Program-made: the position numbers and the translations under genes
The notes under the pieces: model-generated
What the model was told of the DNA's origin: nothing
The model's input: only the letters and a program-made list of their open reading frames with translations
Database searches by the model: none
NCBI GenBank assembly: GCA_031178305.1
Contig: JAPSJG010000272.1
Location: 1-5,727 of the forward strand
Source of the DNA: Sinorhizobium sp.
GTDB taxonomy: Bacteria; Pseudomonadota; Alphaproteobacteria; Rhizobiales; Rhizobiaceae
Direction of reading: 5' to 3'
Length of the DNA stretch: 5,727 nucleotides
Part shown: piece by piece, positions 1-5,514 of the stretch
Layout of the letters: each line of letters starts with the position of its first letter
Position numbering within the stretch: the first letter of the stretch is position 1

Positions 1-58
1 CCCCGGTCAGGTGCCTCGAGACGCCATCAGCAATCGTGCGTGTTTCAACGTCGGTCAT
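1..58 (-). CDS. 5' end of an unidentified gene divergent from an OhrR-type regulator (possible peroxidase)
   Basis: Only the first 19 codons lie in the window, reading MTDVETRTIADGVSRHLTG. The start is well supported: an ATG at 58-56 is preceded by AAAAGGAG (74-67) with 8 bases between GGAG and ATG. No domain can be recognised in so short a piece, and it does not resemble the usual start of Ohr. Because the divergent neighbour is a peroxide-sensing OhrR-type repressor, the product probably acts in oxidative stress defence. From memory, S. meliloti has a secreted chloroperoxidase-like peroxidase (SMc01944) divergent from a MarR-family gene and close to liv genes, so this may be its counterpart. 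That identity is inference from context. The gene is cut by the window edge. Confidence 0.72.
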   Translation of the reverse strand, partial: MTDVETRTIADGVSRHLTG

Positions 59-66
59 TGGAATTG

Positions 67-74
67 CTCCTTTT
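67..74 (-). promoter_or_regulatory. Ribosome binding site of the truncated leftward gene
   Basis: Read leftward, AAAAGGAG ends 8 bases before the ATG at 58-56. This near-ideal Shine-Dalgarno sequence is the main reason to accept the truncated gene and its start. Confidence 0.75.
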
Positions 75-80
75 GATGTT

Positions 81-93
81 GCAATTTAATCGC
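81..93. promoter_or_regulatory. Putative OhrR operator A (leader of leftward gene)
   Basis: GCAATTTAATCGC is a 13-bp inverted repeat around a central T with one mismatched pair (A83 against C91). It has the same pattern as the sites centred on 135 and 189. It lies in the predicted untranslated leader of the leftward gene, 22 bases upstream of the ATG. A perfect 10-bp alternating CG palindrome, TCGCGCGCGA (90-99), overlaps its end. Assignment to the neighbouring regulator is inference. Confidence 0.5.
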
Positions 94-128
94 GCGCGAC
101 TTGAATGTTCGTGCCAAATCAGCATTGC

Positions 129-141
129 ACGATTAAATCGT
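129..141. promoter_or_regulatory. Putative OhrR operator B (at leftward transcription start)
   Basis: ACGATTAAATCGT is a perfect inverted repeat of two 6-base arms around one A. It is the best of three related palindromes in this intergenic region. It lies immediately downstream of the predicted -10 of the leftward promoter and so covers the expected start point, a classic repression position. OhrR dimers are known to bind AT-rich inverted repeats of about this size. Binding here is inferred. Confidence 0.62.
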
Positions 142-147
142 ACCCGA

Positions 148-176
148 TATTTACTCATGCGAAATCCCTCTGTCAA
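148..176 (-). promoter_or_regulatory. Predicted promoter of the truncated leftward gene
   Basis: Read leftward, a consensus -35 TTGACA (176-171) is followed by a 17-base spacer and TAAATA (153-148), a weak -10 with 3 of 6 consensus bases. The expected start near 141 falls at the edge of the perfect palindrome 129-141 and gives a leader of about 83 bases. The call rests on the exact -35, correct spacing and operator placement. Confidence 0.5.
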
Positions 177-180
177 TACC

Positions 181-209
181 TTGCGATTATATCGCGAACG
201 ATTTATTCT
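181..209 (+). promoter_or_regulatory. Predicted promoter of the OhrR-type regulator gene
   Basis: TTGCGA (181-186), a 17-base spacer and TATTCT (204-209) each match 4 of 6 sigma-70 consensus bases. The start would be near 216, about 20 bases before the ATG at 237. The -35 and spacer are overlapped by the inverted repeat 183-195, which suggests autorepression. The -35 lies back to back with that of the leftward promoter. Confidence 0.45.
183..195. promoter_or_regulatory. Putative OhrR operator C (in the regulator's own promoter)
   Basis: GCGATTATATCGC is an inverted repeat with perfect 5-base arms (GCGAT/ATCGC) around TAT. It matches the layout of the repeats at 81-93 and 129-141. A further half-site, ACGATT, follows at 198-203 and runs up to the predicted -10. 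The position over the rightward promoter suggests autoregulation, which is common for MarR-family repressors. Confidence 0.55.
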
Positions 210-236
210 GCTGGTCTGAACATTTGGAAGAAGGCC

Positions 237-689
237 ATGGCAAAGGCAGACACCCCCTCCTCCGAAGATCTGATGAGGCTCGACAATTTCCTGTGCTTCG
301 CGATCTATTCCGCCAATCACGCATTCACGCGCGTTTACAAACCGCTTCTCGACCAACTCGATCTCACCTATCCGCAATATCTTGTGATGGTGGTGCTTTG
401 GGAAAAGGACGACCAAACGGTTGGCAGTCTCGGCGAGAAACTCTTTCTGGAATCGAGCACGCTCACGCCCATGCTGAAGCGCCTCGAGGCGATGGGGTAT
501 GTTTCCAGGGTGCGTGACAGGACCGATGAGCGGCAGGTGCGCGTACGGCTGACTGACACCGGCCGCGCCCTCAGGCAAAAGGCAAGCGCGGTTCCGGCGG
601 GTATCGTCGACGCCACGGGAATGGAGCCGGCAGACCTCGCGCGTCTGAGAAAGGAAATCGCGGCGCTCCGCACGGCGCTGTTGGGATAG
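237..689 (+). CDS. OhrR-type MarR-family organic peroxide-sensing repressor (one-Cys class)
   Basis: A 150-residue protein of typical OhrR length. The N-terminal helix carries LDNFLCFAIYSA with the only cysteine, C20, at the position of the peroxide-sensing Cys15 of B. subtilis OhrR. Tyr24, Tyr34 and Tyr45 lie at +4, +14 and +25 from it, matching the offsets of B. subtilis Tyr19, Tyr29 and Tyr40, of which the latter two contact the thiolate. The winged helix-turn-helix spans about 60-110: recognition helix around STLTPMLKRLEAMGY (74-88) and wing RVRDRTDERQVRV with the family D-x-R motif. In this family the reduced dimer binds DNA and peroxide oxidation of the cysteine releases it. The lack of a second cysteine places it in the one-Cys class, unlike Xanthomonas OhrR. 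The start is chosen for length, alignment and GGAAG (226-230) six bases upstream. An in-frame ATG at 105 would add 44 unrelated residues and run through the operators. The target is probably the divergent gene plus itself. Confidence 0.9.
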   Translation: MAKADTPSSEDLMRLDNFLCFAIYSANHAFTRVYKPLLDQLDLTYPQYLVMVVLWEKDDQTVGSLGEKLFLESSTLTPMLKRLEAMGYVSRVRDRTDERQVRVRLTDTGRALRQKASAVPAGIVDATGMEPADLARLRKEIAALRTALLG

Positions 690-743
690 AGCGGGATGCG
701 CTCACATGCGTTCGCGCCGCCGTTCTACGCAGCGAATCAAAGT

Positions 744-788
744 GCTACAGCGACCTTTGCGCGTCTGTAAGACGCGCGGCGCTGTAGC
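744..788. repeat. Nested palindromic intergenic element (two-stem hairpin)
   Basis: Outer arms GCTACAGCG (744-752) and CGCTGTAGC (780-788) are perfect 9-bp complements. Inside them, GCGCGTCT (759-766) and AGACGCGC (770-777) form a perfect 8-bp stem with a GTA loop. The stems are separated by six bases on one side and two on the other. It lies between the convergent ends of the regulator and the liv operon. No T-run follows on either strand, so it is not a typical intrinsic terminator. I recall similar CTACAGCG...CGCTGTAG elements as common intergenic repeats in Sinorhizobium, but only one copy is in this window. Confidence 0.6.
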
Positions 789-849
789 CGCGCCGGTGGA
801 TTGAACCAAAGCAAGTCATCGCGGTCGCTATGCTTGGCTCATGCCGCCC

Positions 850-887
850 CAATAAGGAAATGGCCCGGCGCTCGCACGCCAGGCCAT
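850..887 (-). terminator. Intrinsic terminator of the liv operon
   Basis: Read leftward, ATGGCCTGGCG pairs with CGCCGGGCCAT across a six-base TGCGAG loop. This is an 11-bp GC-rich stem with one U-G wobble, followed directly by TTTCCTTATT. It begins 25 bases after the binding-protein stop codon. On the opposite strand the wobble becomes a C-A mismatch and no T-run follows, so it is oriented to serve the leftward operon. Confidence 0.75.
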
Positions 888-912
888 CGCATTTCCGTCC
901 AGGCCGAATAAA

Positions 913-2031
913 CTATTCGTTCTGGAAGTAGCTGTACTTGCCGTCTTCACCCTTCTTCCAGGTGTACATGACGTAGTCCGGACGGGTGATATCACCCTTT
1001 TCGTCGAAGCTGAGTTCCCCGATCGCCGTCTGGAACGGACCCTTCGACTTCAGGGCTTCGGCAACGGCCTGCGGGTCGTTGCCGCCGGCGGCCTTGGCAC
1101 CGTCTGCGATCACCTGAAGCGCCGCATAGGCGTAGAGCGTATAGGCTTCCGGTTCGAAGCCGGCAGCGCGGAACTTCTCGACGAGCTCCTTGGCGTTCGG
1201 ATTCTTGCGCGGATCCGGCGCGAAGGTCATCAGCGTGCCGTCGACGGCATCACCGGCGATCGAAGCCAGTTCGTTGGAGACGATGCCATCGCCCGACATG
1301 AAGGTTGCGTTCAGGCCCTGGTCCTTCATCTGGCGCATGATCAAGCCCGCTTCGGTGTGCAGACCACCGTAGTAGACGACGGTCACGCCGGCTTCTTTCA
1401 TCTTGGCGATAAGGGCCGAGAAGTCCTTGTCGCCGGTGTTTATCCCTTCATAAAGGGCTTCGGTGACGCCGGCTTCGTTCATAGCCTTCTTGGTTTCGTC
1501 GGCAAGGCCCTGGCCGTAGGGCGTCTTGTCGTGAACGACGCCGACCTTTCCGTCCTTGAAGTTGGCGGCGATGTAGGCACCGGCTACGGCGCCCTGCTGG
1601 TCGTCGCGGCCGCAGGTACGGAAGGTGTTCCAAAGGCCGCGTTCGGTGAACTGCGGGTTGGTCGAAGCCGGGGTGATCTGCAGGACACCGTTTTCGGCAT
1701 AGATGTCCGACGCCGGGATCGAGACGCCCGAGTTGAAGTGGCCGATGACGAACTGTACGCCGTCAGCAACGAATTTGTTGGCGACGGAAACACCCTGCTT
1801 GGCGTCCGAAACGTCGTCGCCGAGCACAATTTTGATCTGCTCCCCGTTGATGCCGCCTGCCGCGTTGATGTCGGCAGCCGCCTGCTCCGCACCTTTCTGG
1901 AGCTGGGCGCCGAACGCCGCATTCGGGCCGGTCAGCGGTCCGCCGACGCCGACCAGGATATCCGCCCATGCGGTGCCGCTGAAGGCGACCATTGCTGTCA
2001 GCGCCACTGCCGACAGAAGAGACTTCTTCAT
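913..2031 (-). CDS. livJ: Periplasmic branched-chain amino acid binding protein (LivJ/LivK family)
   Basis: A 372-residue solute-binding protein of ABC uptake, type I periplasmic fold (Peripla_BP_6 family). The signal peptide is clear: MKK, a hydrophobic core LLSAVALTAMVAF, then TAWA with cleavage likely after A23, so the mature protein starts DILVGVGGPLTG. Lobe 1 has QLQKGAEQAAADINAAGGING (43-63). NSG (100-102) and PASTNP (121-126) match the family's regions that contact the ligand carboxylate, and YYGGLHTEAG (220-229) has the tyrosine and glutamate region seen near the ligand amino group. There is one cysteine, C140, whereas the E. coli protein has a disulfide pair. The start is chosen because the signal peptide begins there and GGGAG (2043-2039) lies seven bases upstream. 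The reading frame stays open a further 72 codons upstream through the intergenic spacer, but that extension is not credible. It is the last gene of the operon. The family also binds other amino acids, so exact specificity is unknown; livK would be an equally fair symbol. Confidence 0.93.
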   Translation of the reverse strand: MKKSLLSAVALTAMVAFSGTAWADILVGVGGPLTGPNAAFGAQLQKGAEQAAADINAAGGINGEQIKIVLGDDVSDAKQGVSVANKFVADGVQFVIGHFNSGVSIPASDIYAENGVLQITPASTNPQFTERGLWNTFRTCGRDDQQGAVAGAYIAANFKDGKVGVVHDKTPYGQGLADETKKAMNEAGVTEALYEGINTGDKDFSALIAKMKEAGVTVVYYGGLHTEAGLIMRQMKDQGLNATFMSGDGIVSNELASIAGDAVDGTLMTFAPDPRKNPNAKELVEKFRAAGFEPEAYTLYAYAALQVIADGAKAAGGNDPQAVAEALKSKGPFQTAIGELSFDEKGDITRPDYVMYTWKKGEDGKYSYFQNE

Positions 2032-2038
2032 CTTGTTA

Positions 2039-2043
2039 CTCCC
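2039..2043 (-). promoter_or_regulatory. Ribosome binding site fixing the livJ start
   Basis: Read leftward, GGGAG stands seven bases before the ATG at 2031-2029. It decides the start against in-frame alternatives upstream, including codons inside the preceding gene's end. Confidence 0.7.
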
Positions 2044-2100
2044 AATTCTTTTGAGCGGGTCTCGTTTCAAAGCCAACGCAACGCCCACCATAATTGCGCC

Positions 2101-2140
2101 GGTGATCCTTCGCACCGGCCGCTTCCGACCGGCACGCGCT
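2101..2140 (-). other. Spacer hairpin between the small membrane protein gene and livJ
   Basis: The 115-base spacer before livJ is the longest in the operon. Read leftward, it contains CCGGTC and GGCCGG arms (6 bp with one U-G wobble) around a six-base loop, soon after the upstream stop. No T-run follows, so it is not a clear terminator. It could be an mRNA-stability or processing element that raises binding-protein output relative to the membrane parts. I found no convincing promoter in the spacer. The role is speculative. Confidence 0.3.
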
Positions 2141-2146
2141 GTTCCC

Positions 2147-2491
2147 TTATTTGGCCTTCCAGGAGAAGGGCGAGGCTTTTTCATAGAGCCAGTAGTACAT
2201 GTTGGCCATTTGCCTGGTCCGGTAATACCGGAAACCGGCGGTAGCAAACAACAAAAGTACGACCGTGTCCACGATATAGTATTGCAGGCTGAACATCGTT
2301 CCGCCGAAAAGTGCGTGGTGCACGAAGCGGATAGCGAGCCCGAGCAGCGTCACGTAGATCAGCAGCCGCTGAGCGGTCTGCCAGTTTTCGGCAACGCTCT
2401 TGCCCGTCCTCCAGGCGGTCCAGCCACCAAGCATCCAGGTGATGAAGAGAAAGTGCCAGACCGACGCTTCTTCGTAGAGAATTCCCTGCAT
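2147..2491 (-). CDS. Small three-TM membrane protein of the liv operon (DUF6867-like)
   Basis: A 114-residue protein of unknown function. Three hydrophobic segments are visible: about 11-28 (VWHFLFITWMLGGWTAW), 43-63 (with RFVHHALFGG at its end) and 68-88 (YYIVDTVVLLLFATAGF). A basic, aromatic tail follows (RYYRTRQMANMYYWLYEKASPF). It is probably an inner-membrane protein. I recall small proteins of this kind (DUF6867) beside liv genes in Rhizobiales, but the family name is from memory. It lies 24 bases after livF and 115 before livJ, in the same direction, so it is probably co-transcribed. The ATG at 2491 is preferred because GGAG (2503-2500) lies eight bases upstream. A GTG at 2500, inside that Shine-Dalgarno, would give 117 residues. 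Function could be an accessory or assembly subunit of the transporter; nothing in the sequence proves this. Confidence 0.85.
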   Translation of the reverse strand: MQGILYEEASVWHFLFITWMLGGWTAWRTGKSVAENWQTAQRLLIYVTLLGLAIRFVHHALFGGTMFSLQYYIVDTVVLLLFATAGFRYYRTRQMANMYYWLYEKASPFSWKAK

Positions 2492-2515
2492 GTCATTCAC
2501 TCCAGACGCGGCGAA

Positions 2516-3241
2516 TCAATGGCGACCGCCTTCGAGATAGGCCGCGCGAACTTCCGGGTTGGCAAGCAGATCCTTGCCGGTCCCGCTCATCGTCACCCTG
2601 CCATTGACCAGGACATAGGCACGATCGGAAAGCTTGAGCGCACCGAAGGCGTTCTGCTCCACCAGGAATACGGTGAGGCCTTCTTGCTTATTGAGTTTCT
2701 TGATTGCCTCGAAAATCCCCTTGACGATCAGCGGCGCCAGACCGAGCGACGGCTCGTCGAGGAGCAGCAGCTTCGGCCGCGCCATCAGCGCTCGCCCGAT
2801 CGACAGCATCTGCTGTTCACCGCCGGACAGCGTGCCGCCGCGCTGGGCCTGCCGTTCCTTGAGGCGCGGGAAAAGCGCGAACACCTTATCCACGTCCTCC
2901 TGGAAGTGCTTCAGATTGTCGAGGCTCGCCCCCATCTGGAGATTTTCCAGCACCGTCATGCGCGGAAAGATCCGGCGACCTTCCGGCGACTGGGCAATCC
3001 GAAGACGGGCGATCTCATGCATCGGCAGGCGCGTGATGTCCTGTCCTTCGAAGGAGATCGAACCGGTGCGCGCCTGCGGACTGCCGCAGATCGTCATCAT
3101 CAGCGTCGACTTGCCGGCACCGTTGGCACCGATCAGCGAAACGATTTCCCCGCGATGGACCTCGACATCGACGCCGGATAGCGCCCGGATGTTGCCATAA
3201 TAGGTCTCGACGCCTCTAACACTCAAAAGCGGAGCGGTCAT
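2516..3241 (-). CDS. livF: Branched-chain amino acid ABC transporter ATP-binding protein LivF
   Basis: A 241-residue cytoplasmic ATPase subunit that pairs with LivG to drive the LivHM permease. Motifs in order: Walker A GANGAGKST (38-46), Q-loop Q84 in AQSPEGRRIFP, ABC signature LSGGEQQ (138-144), Walker B LLLLDEP (158-164). The stretch VEQNAFGALKLSDRAYVL (194-211) has EQN where many ABC ATPases have the switch histidine, which is normal for LivF. Length is close to E. coli LivF. Its ATG overlaps the livG stop by four bases (ATGA), with GGAGG nine bases upstream inside livG, so translation is probably coupled. All catalytic motifs are intact. Confidence 0.96.
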   Translation of the reverse strand: MTAPLLSVRGVETYYGNIRALSGVDVEVHRGEIVSLIGANGAGKSTLMMTICGSPQARTGSISFEGQDITRLPMHEIARLRIAQSPEGRRIFPRMTVLENLQMGASLDNLKHFQEDVDKVFALFPRLKERQAQRGGTLSGGEQQMLSIGRALMARPKLLLLDEPSLGLAPLIVKGIFEAIKKLNKQEGLTVFLVEQNAFGALKLSDRAYVLVNGRVTMSGTGKDLLANPEVRAAYLEGGRH

Positions 3242-4125
3242 TGCTTCATGCCTCCCTGCTCGCTTTCGATCTCCTCGATCTCCTCGATCACCTCTTCAAC
3301 CTCTTCGTCCTCGACACCCAGATAGGCCGCAATGACCTTCGGATCGTGCTTCACGAAATCCGGGTTGCCGTCGGAAATCTTCTGCCCGTATTCGAGCACC
3401 ACCACGTGATCGGAAATTTCCATCACCACGGACATATCGTGCTCGATCAGCAGGATGGAGGTGCCGGTATCGCGACGGATGGTCTGCAGCAGCCCGTTGA
3501 GCGCGAGCGACTCGCGCGGGTTGAGGCCCGCCGCCGGTTCGTCCAGGCAAAGGAGCTCCGGCCCGGTGCACATCGCTCGGGCGATCTCAAGCCGCCGCTG
3601 TGCGCCATAGGGCAGGTCGCCGGCCGGGTCGTCGGCCCGGTCGATGAGCGATGCCATCTCGAGCCAGTGCTTGGCGAGCTCGATCGACTCCTTGGCGGCC
3701 TTCCGGTAGGCAGGAAAGCCGAGCAGGCCGAGGATCGTGTATCCGGAAGCCTGCATCAGCCTGTTGTGCTGCGCCACCAGAAGGTTTTCGAGCACCGTCA
3801 GGCCCGAGAACATCCGGATGTTCTGGAAGGTTCGCGCCACCTTGGCATGCATGGTGATCTCGAAATCGGGCAGGCGTTCCAACAGAAACTCCTTGCCGGA
3901 TCGCTGCTTCATCGTGATCATGCCCATCGTCGGCTTGTAGAAGCCTGTAACGCAGTTGAACACGGTCGTCTTGCCCGCCCCGTTTGGGCCAATCAACGCG
4001 GTGATTTCGCCGCGCTCGGCCTCGAAGGAGAAGTCGTTGATGGCCATGAGACCGCCGAAGCGCATCGACAGGTGCTCGACCTTGAGAATGGGGTCTTTCG
4101 TCATTGTCGTTGTATCGAGGGCCAT
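3238..4125 (-). CDS. livG: Branched-chain amino acid ABC transporter ATP-binding protein LivG with acidic C-terminal tail
   Basis: A 295-residue cytoplasmic ATPase subunit. Walker A is GPNGAGKTT (46-54), Q-loop Q101 lies in RTFQNIRMF, and the degenerate signature LPYGAQRR (171-178) corresponds to the LSYGQQR type seen in LivG. Walker B is LLCLDEP (191-197) and the switch histidine is H229 in LIEHDMSVVM. The usual LivG end (AAYLG, about 266-270) is followed by about 25 extra residues, almost all acidic or Ile/Val (VEDEEVEEVIEEIEEIESEQ), encoded by a 9-bp tandem repeat. This makes it longer than E. coli LivG (about 255). The start overlaps the livM stop by one base (TGATG), with GGAAGGG eight bases upstream. 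A second in-frame ATG at 4104 lacks a ribosome site. An insertion of about 10-15 residues around 73-90 (QRSGKEFLLERLPDFEI) also precedes the Q-loop. Confidence 0.95.
   Translation of the reverse strand: MALDTTTMTKDPILKVEHLSMRFGGLMAINDFSFEAERGEITALIGPNGAGKTTVFNCVTGFYKPTMGMITMKQRSGKEFLLERLPDFEITMHAKVARTFQNIRMFSGLTVLENLLVAQHNRLMQASGYTILGLLGFPAYRKAAKESIELAKHWLEMASLIDRADDPAGDLPYGAQRRLEIARAMCTGPELLCLDEPAAGLNPRESLALNGLLQTIRRDTGTSILLIEHDMSVVMEISDHVVVLEYGQKISDGNPDFVKHDPKVIAAYLGVEDEEVEEVIEEIEEIESEQGGMKQ
3268..3312. repeat. Five-unit 9-bp imperfect tandem repeat in livG
   Basis: Five consecutive 9-base units: GATCTCCTC twice exactly, then GATCACCTC, TTCAACCTC and TTCGTCCTC. Because the unit is three codons long, gain or loss of units keeps the frame. 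On the coding strand they specify repeats of Glu-Glu-Ile/Val in the LivG tail. Confidence 0.8.
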
Positions 4126-5510
4126 CAGCCGTGCCCTTCCTTGGTGAAGCTGCCGGAGACGGCCTTGCGTTCGTGGAGGAACGCGGTCGGTTCGCGAGAT
4201 CCGACGAAGCCGCGCGGCTTCCAGACCATGACGACGACCATGGCTAGGCCAAAGATCAGCATGCGGTAGAGTTCAGGCGTAAAGGTCGGTCCGAAGACCA
4301 TCTTCAGGAAGGTAAGTTCACGCAGGATCTCCGTACCGCCGACCATCACCACGGCCGCGATCGCGATACCTGTCAGCGAGCCCATGCCACCGAGAACGAC
4401 GATGGCTAGGATAACGGCCGACTCGAGAAACACGAAGGATTCCGGCGATACGAAGCCCTGACGCACGGCGAAGAAGGATCCGGCAAAACCGCCGAACATC
4501 GCTCCCGTGGCAAAGGCCGTGAGCTTGGTCATCGTCGTGTTGATACCGAGGGACCGGCAAGCGATCTCGTCCTCGCGAAGCGCTTCCCAGGCCCGCCCGA
4601 CCGGCATCCGGCGGAGGCGGATGGTGACGAAGGCGGTCAGCAGCGCAAGCGCGAGGATCAGGTAGAACAGGAAGATCTTGTAGTAGGCCGACGACATCGG
4701 CAGACCGAAAATCGCCGCAAAACCATCCTTGGAAGCATCGAACTTGATGCCGAATAGGGTCGCCTTTGCAATGCCGGAGACGCCGAACGTACCCTTGGTG
4801 ACCTCGGTCCAGTTGATCAGCACGAGGCGGATGATTTCGCCGAATGCAAGCGTCACGATCGCCAGGTAGTCACCCCGGAGGCGCAGAACCGGGAAACCGA
4901 GGATCACGCCCCATAGCGCTGCGAGAATGCCGGCGACCGGCAGCAATATCCAAAAGGACAGACCGAAATAGCTGGAAAGCAGCGCGTAGGAATAGGCGCC
5001 AACGGCGTAGAAGGCCACATAGCCGAGATCGAGAAGGCCGGCGAGGCCGACGACGATGTTGAGGCCCCAGGCGAGCATCACATAGATCAGGATCTGGATG
5101 CCGAAGTTGTCCACCCACTTCAGCGAACCCTGGACGCCGACGAGGGCGACGATGACCGGCGGATAAAGCACCAGCGCGGCGATCGCGATATTCGCGAAGT
5201 TGCGGCGGAAGAAACCTTCCCCTCTCGCGATCTCCGGCGCCGCCGCCTTCGCGGCCTTCCTCTGGGCGAGCCACGGCTGAGCATAGGCGACGATCAGGAA
5301 ACGGCCGACCATCGAAACGGCAACGAAGGTTGCCAAGAGTCCCCAGCGCTCCGTGAGTATGAGCTCGTTGCGAATGTTCTGGTCGGTCTTGAGACCGACG
5401 AAGAGGAAGAACAGCCCGAGCGTGATGAATCCCGTGAAGACAGCCTCGCGCAGGGCCCGCGCCGTCACCTCAGTGCCGGCGCTTGCAGTCGTAGATGCAA
5501 CATTTGCCAT
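4125..5510 (-). CDS. livM: Branched-chain amino acid ABC transporter permease LivM
   Basis: A 461-residue inner-membrane permease that forms the substrate channel with LivH. About twelve hydrophobic segments can be seen. Two (about 22-40 and 56-76) lie in an N-terminal region followed by a basic/Ala-rich loop (QRKAAKAAAPEIARGEGFFRR, 83-103). The conserved core follows from about 104, including GLNIVVGLAGLLDLGYVAFYAVGAY (149-173) and PVLRLRGDYLAIVTLAFGEIIR (207-228), typical of LivM. The cytoplasmic coupling loop that docks on the ATPases is GRAWEALREDEIACRSLGI (305-323). Near the end are the family motifs LGGMGSLTG (373-381) and a WKPRG (430-434) exit. It is slightly longer than E. coli LivM (about 425). 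The ATG is preceded by GAAGG nine bases upstream, inside livH, and the stop overlaps the livG start. Confidence 0.96.
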   Translation of the reverse strand: MANVASTTASAGTEVTARALREAVFTGFITLGLFFLFVGLKTDQNIRNELILTERWGLLATFVAVSMVGRFLIVAYAQPWLAQRKAAKAAAPEIARGEGFFRRNFANIAIAALVLYPPVIVALVGVQGSLKWVDNFGIQILIYVMLAWGLNIVVGLAGLLDLGYVAFYAVGAYSYALLSSYFGLSFWILLPVAGILAALWGVILGFPVLRLRGDYLAIVTLAFGEIIRLVLINWTEVTKGTFGVSGIAKATLFGIKFDASKDGFAAIFGLPMSSAYYKIFLFYLILALALLTAFVTIRLRRMPVGRAWEALREDEIACRSLGINTTMTKLTAFATGAMFGGFAGSFFAVRQGFVSPESFVFLESAVILAIVVLGGMGSLTGIAIAAVVMVGGTEILRELTFLKMVFGPTFTPELYRMLIFGLAMVVVMVWKPRGFVGSREPTAFLHERKAVSGSFTKEGHG

Positions 5511-5514
5511 GGAA

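Noticed and set aside
105..236. In-frame 44-residue N-terminal extension of the OhrR-type regulator
   Set aside because: It would run through the predicted promoter and operators, has no ribosome site, and makes the protein longer than the family. The ATG at 237 fits length and alignment.
45..578. Leftward 177-residue open frame opposite the regulator
   Set aside because: It is antisense to a well-supported regulator and crosses the intergenic region and the start of the truncated gene. Its composition is not that of a known domain.
805..842. Possible stem CCAAAGCA / TGCTTGG as a rightward terminator of the regulator
   Set aside because: It needs a bulge, has a large loop of weak pairing, and no T-run follows.
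1357..2244. Rightward open frame of 295 residues
   Set aside because: It is antisense to livJ and has no recognisable motif or ribosome site that would outweigh the livJ evidence.
2032..2247. 72-codon upstream extension of livJ
   Set aside because: It overlaps the end of the small membrane protein gene, is rich in Pro/Arg/Gly, and would bury the obvious signal peptide. A ribosome site supports the later ATG.
2645..2662. LivF lacks the canonical switch histidine (EQN instead of EH)
   Set aside because: This substitution is normal for LivF proteins, including that of E. coli, so it is not a sign of inactivity.
1703..3181. Long rightward open frame of 492 residues
   Set aside because: It is antisense to livJ, the small gene and livF, all with clear domains or signals. 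Long antisense frames are expected in GC-rich DNA with biased third positions.
3241..4269. Rightward open frame of 342 residues
   Set aside because: It is antisense to livG and the end of livM. Its His/Gly/Leu/Arg-rich composition is that of a shadow frame.
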